DNA of 7,840 nucleotides. It comes from Bryobacterales bacterium. GTDB lineage: Bacteria; Acidobacteriota; Terriglobia; Bryobacterales; Bryobacteraceae. The translations under genes were made by a program, and so were the position numbers. The stretch covers positions 2,848-10,687 of the forward strand of contig PKYZ01000437.1 in assembly GCA_003132865.1 (NCBI GenBank). Reading direction: 5' to 3'. Below the pieces are notes generated by a model. The model was not told the origin of the DNA and did not search any database. It saw nothing but the letters and a program-made list of their open reading frames with translations. This document shows, in pieces, positions 6,806-7,840 of this stretch. How positions within the stretch are numbered: the first letter of the stretch is position 1; the number at the start of each line of letters is the position of its first letter.

Positions 6806-7840
6806 ATGAGCTCACCAGCCGTTTCAGGGCCCGTCTATCGGTTCGGCGTCTTTGAGGTCGACCTCCGCAAGAGGGAACTCTTGCGCCGGGGCGCCCCCGT
6901 TCGACTGCAAGACCAGCCGTTCCGCGTTCTCTGCTTGCTGCTGGAGAAGCCCGGCGAGGTGGTAACTCGCGACCAGTTGCGCCAGGCGCTGTGGCCCTCC
7001 TACACCTACGTCGAGTTCGACGGCAGCCTCAACGCAGCGCTAAAGAGGTTGCGCTTCGCGCTGGGAGATTCCGCCAGGAATCCGACGTTCATCGTGACCC
7101 TGCCCAAGCACGGGTACCGTTTCATCGCGCCGGTCGCGGTGGAAGATCCCAGTGATTCTCCGGGCCAGCGCGTTGCGAACCAAAACGCCTCGCAACTGGC
7201 CGTGGTCATGATTCCCGGCTCTTCCGCGTCCGCGAACGGCCGGGCCGCGGGTGTGGTCCACCTGGGCCGGCGAAGGCGCTGGATGTATCTGGCTATTCCC
7301 TGCGTTGCGGCGATTCTCCTGCACCAGGCCGTCTACTGGCTGTTCCCGCTTCCTCCACCCCGAATGATTAACCGCACGCGCCTGACGCACATCGGCAATG
7401 TCGAGCCAGGACCGATCATGACGGATGGAACGCGCATCTTTTTCTGCGCCAGGCGCGGCGCCAGACGTTTTCCGATGCAGGCTTCCATCAACGGAGGCGA
7501 TGCGATTGAGATCAAGACGCCCTTCGAGAACTCGACGATCTTCGATATTTCGCCTGATTTAACAAGTTTTCTGATCGGTTCCCTTGAGCGTATTGGTGAT
7601 GAAAACAGACTCTGGGTTTGGCCTGTTCAGGGAGGGGCGCCGCGTCCGTTCGGTGACGTCCTTTGCGCGGATGCGGCGTGGTCGCCCGATGGACGGCAGG
7701 TGGTTTATTCCTCTAAGGGGACGCTCTACAAGGCCAATAGCGATGGCTCAGCGTCTCGTCCGCTGGCACGCAAGCCCGCTTATAACCCTAAATGGTCCGC
7801 CGACGGCCGCAAGCTCAGATTCAGCAACTGGGATCCCGTC
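6806..7840 (+). CDS. winged-helix membrane regulator with periplasmic beta-propeller (partial)
   Basis: The frame stays open to the window edge, so only 345 N-terminal residues are seen. Residues about 10-110 form an OmpR/PhoB-type winged helix: YRFGVFEVDL strands, recognition region around VEFDGSLNAALKRLRFALGD, and the final hairpin TLPKHGYRFIAPV. A low-complexity linker (about 112-155) leads to RRRR (155-158) and a single transmembrane helix (about 159-181). The basic residues before it predict an N-in topology. The remainder shows TolB/PD40-like propeller motifs, DISPDLTSFLIG (247-258), AWSPDGRQVVYSS (291-303) and KWSADGRKLRFSN (329-341). This is the CadC/ToxR-like one-component layout: DNA binding in the cytoplasm and sensing outside the membrane. 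Ligand and targets are unknown. The start is ATG 6806, with AGGGG (6791-6795) suitably upstream; GTG 6800 is too close to it. The gene is divergent from the NHL gene, so autoregulation or control of that neighbour is possible. Confidence 0.88.
   Translation, partial: MSSPAVSGPVYRFGVFEVDLRKRELLRRGAPVRLQDQPFRVLCLLLEKPGEVVTRDQLRQALWPSYTYVEFDGSLNAALKRLRFALGDSARNPTFIVTLPKHGYRFIAPVAVEDPSDSPGQRVANQNASQLAVVMIPGSSASANGRAAGVVHLGRRRRWMYLAIPCVAAILLHQAVYWLFPLPPPRMINRTRLTHIGNVEPGPIMTDGTRIFFCARRGARRFPMQASINGGDAIEIKTPFENSTIFDISPDLTSFLIGSLERIGDENRLWVWPVQGGAPRPFGDVLCADAAWSPDGRQVVYSSKGTLYKANSDGSASRPLARKPAYNPKWSADGRKLRFSNWDPV

Overview
This 7.84 kb window is GC-rich bacterial chromosomal DNA. It suggests an Acidobacteriota member, probably of the Solibacter/Bryobacter kind. 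That is inference from gene style: an FG-GAP/VCBS repeat protein ending in an NGDGTF-type repeat, a FitB-like VapC with a Phd/YefM antitoxin, a secreted NHL propeller protein with extra beta modules, and an OmpR-type winged helix joined through one membrane span to a PD40-like propeller. No rRNA, tRNA, CRISPR array, insertion sequence or phage gene was seen.

Layout. (1) 1-194, +: the C-terminal end of an FG-GAP/VCBS repeat protein. (2) 195-458: a non-coding gap ending in a near-consensus sigma70 promoter. (3) 459-1436, +: a MarR-type regulator fused to a GNAT acetyltransferase, apparently on a nearly leaderless mRNA. (4) 1438-2153, +: a toxin-antitoxin pair, a Phd/YefM-type antitoxin overlapping by 4 nt a PIN-domain (VapC/FitB-like) toxin. 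Its promoter is a perfect TTGACA-N17-TATAAT lying inside the last codons of the MarR-GNAT gene. (5) 2246-4744, +: metK and ahcY, the enzymes that make S-adenosylmethionine and remove S-adenosylhomocysteine. The -35 box of the candidate metK promoter overlaps the vapC stop codon. (6) 4745-4859: a convergent gap with a strong GC hairpin. (7) 4860-6554, -: a secreted 564-aa NHL propeller protein with a tandemly duplicated C-terminal module. (8) 6555-6805: a divergent gap with candidate promoters on both strands. (9) 6806-7840, +: a winged-helix / transmembrane / beta-propeller one-component regulator that runs off the window.

How the genes work together. metK and ahcY are two steps of the activated methyl cycle and probably share transcripts. 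The toxin-antitoxin pair is self-contained and tightly packed between the MarR-GNAT gene and metK. The NHL gene and the membrane regulator are divergent and share one intergenic region, so they could be functionally linked, but nothing in the sequence proves it.

Most of the window is made of known families. The best unexplained signals are regulatory (three 17-bp-spacer sigma70 promoters packed against or inside genes, and start codons almost at the transcription start) plus the unnamed duplicated module in the NHL protein. I did not find a clearly new multi-gene system.
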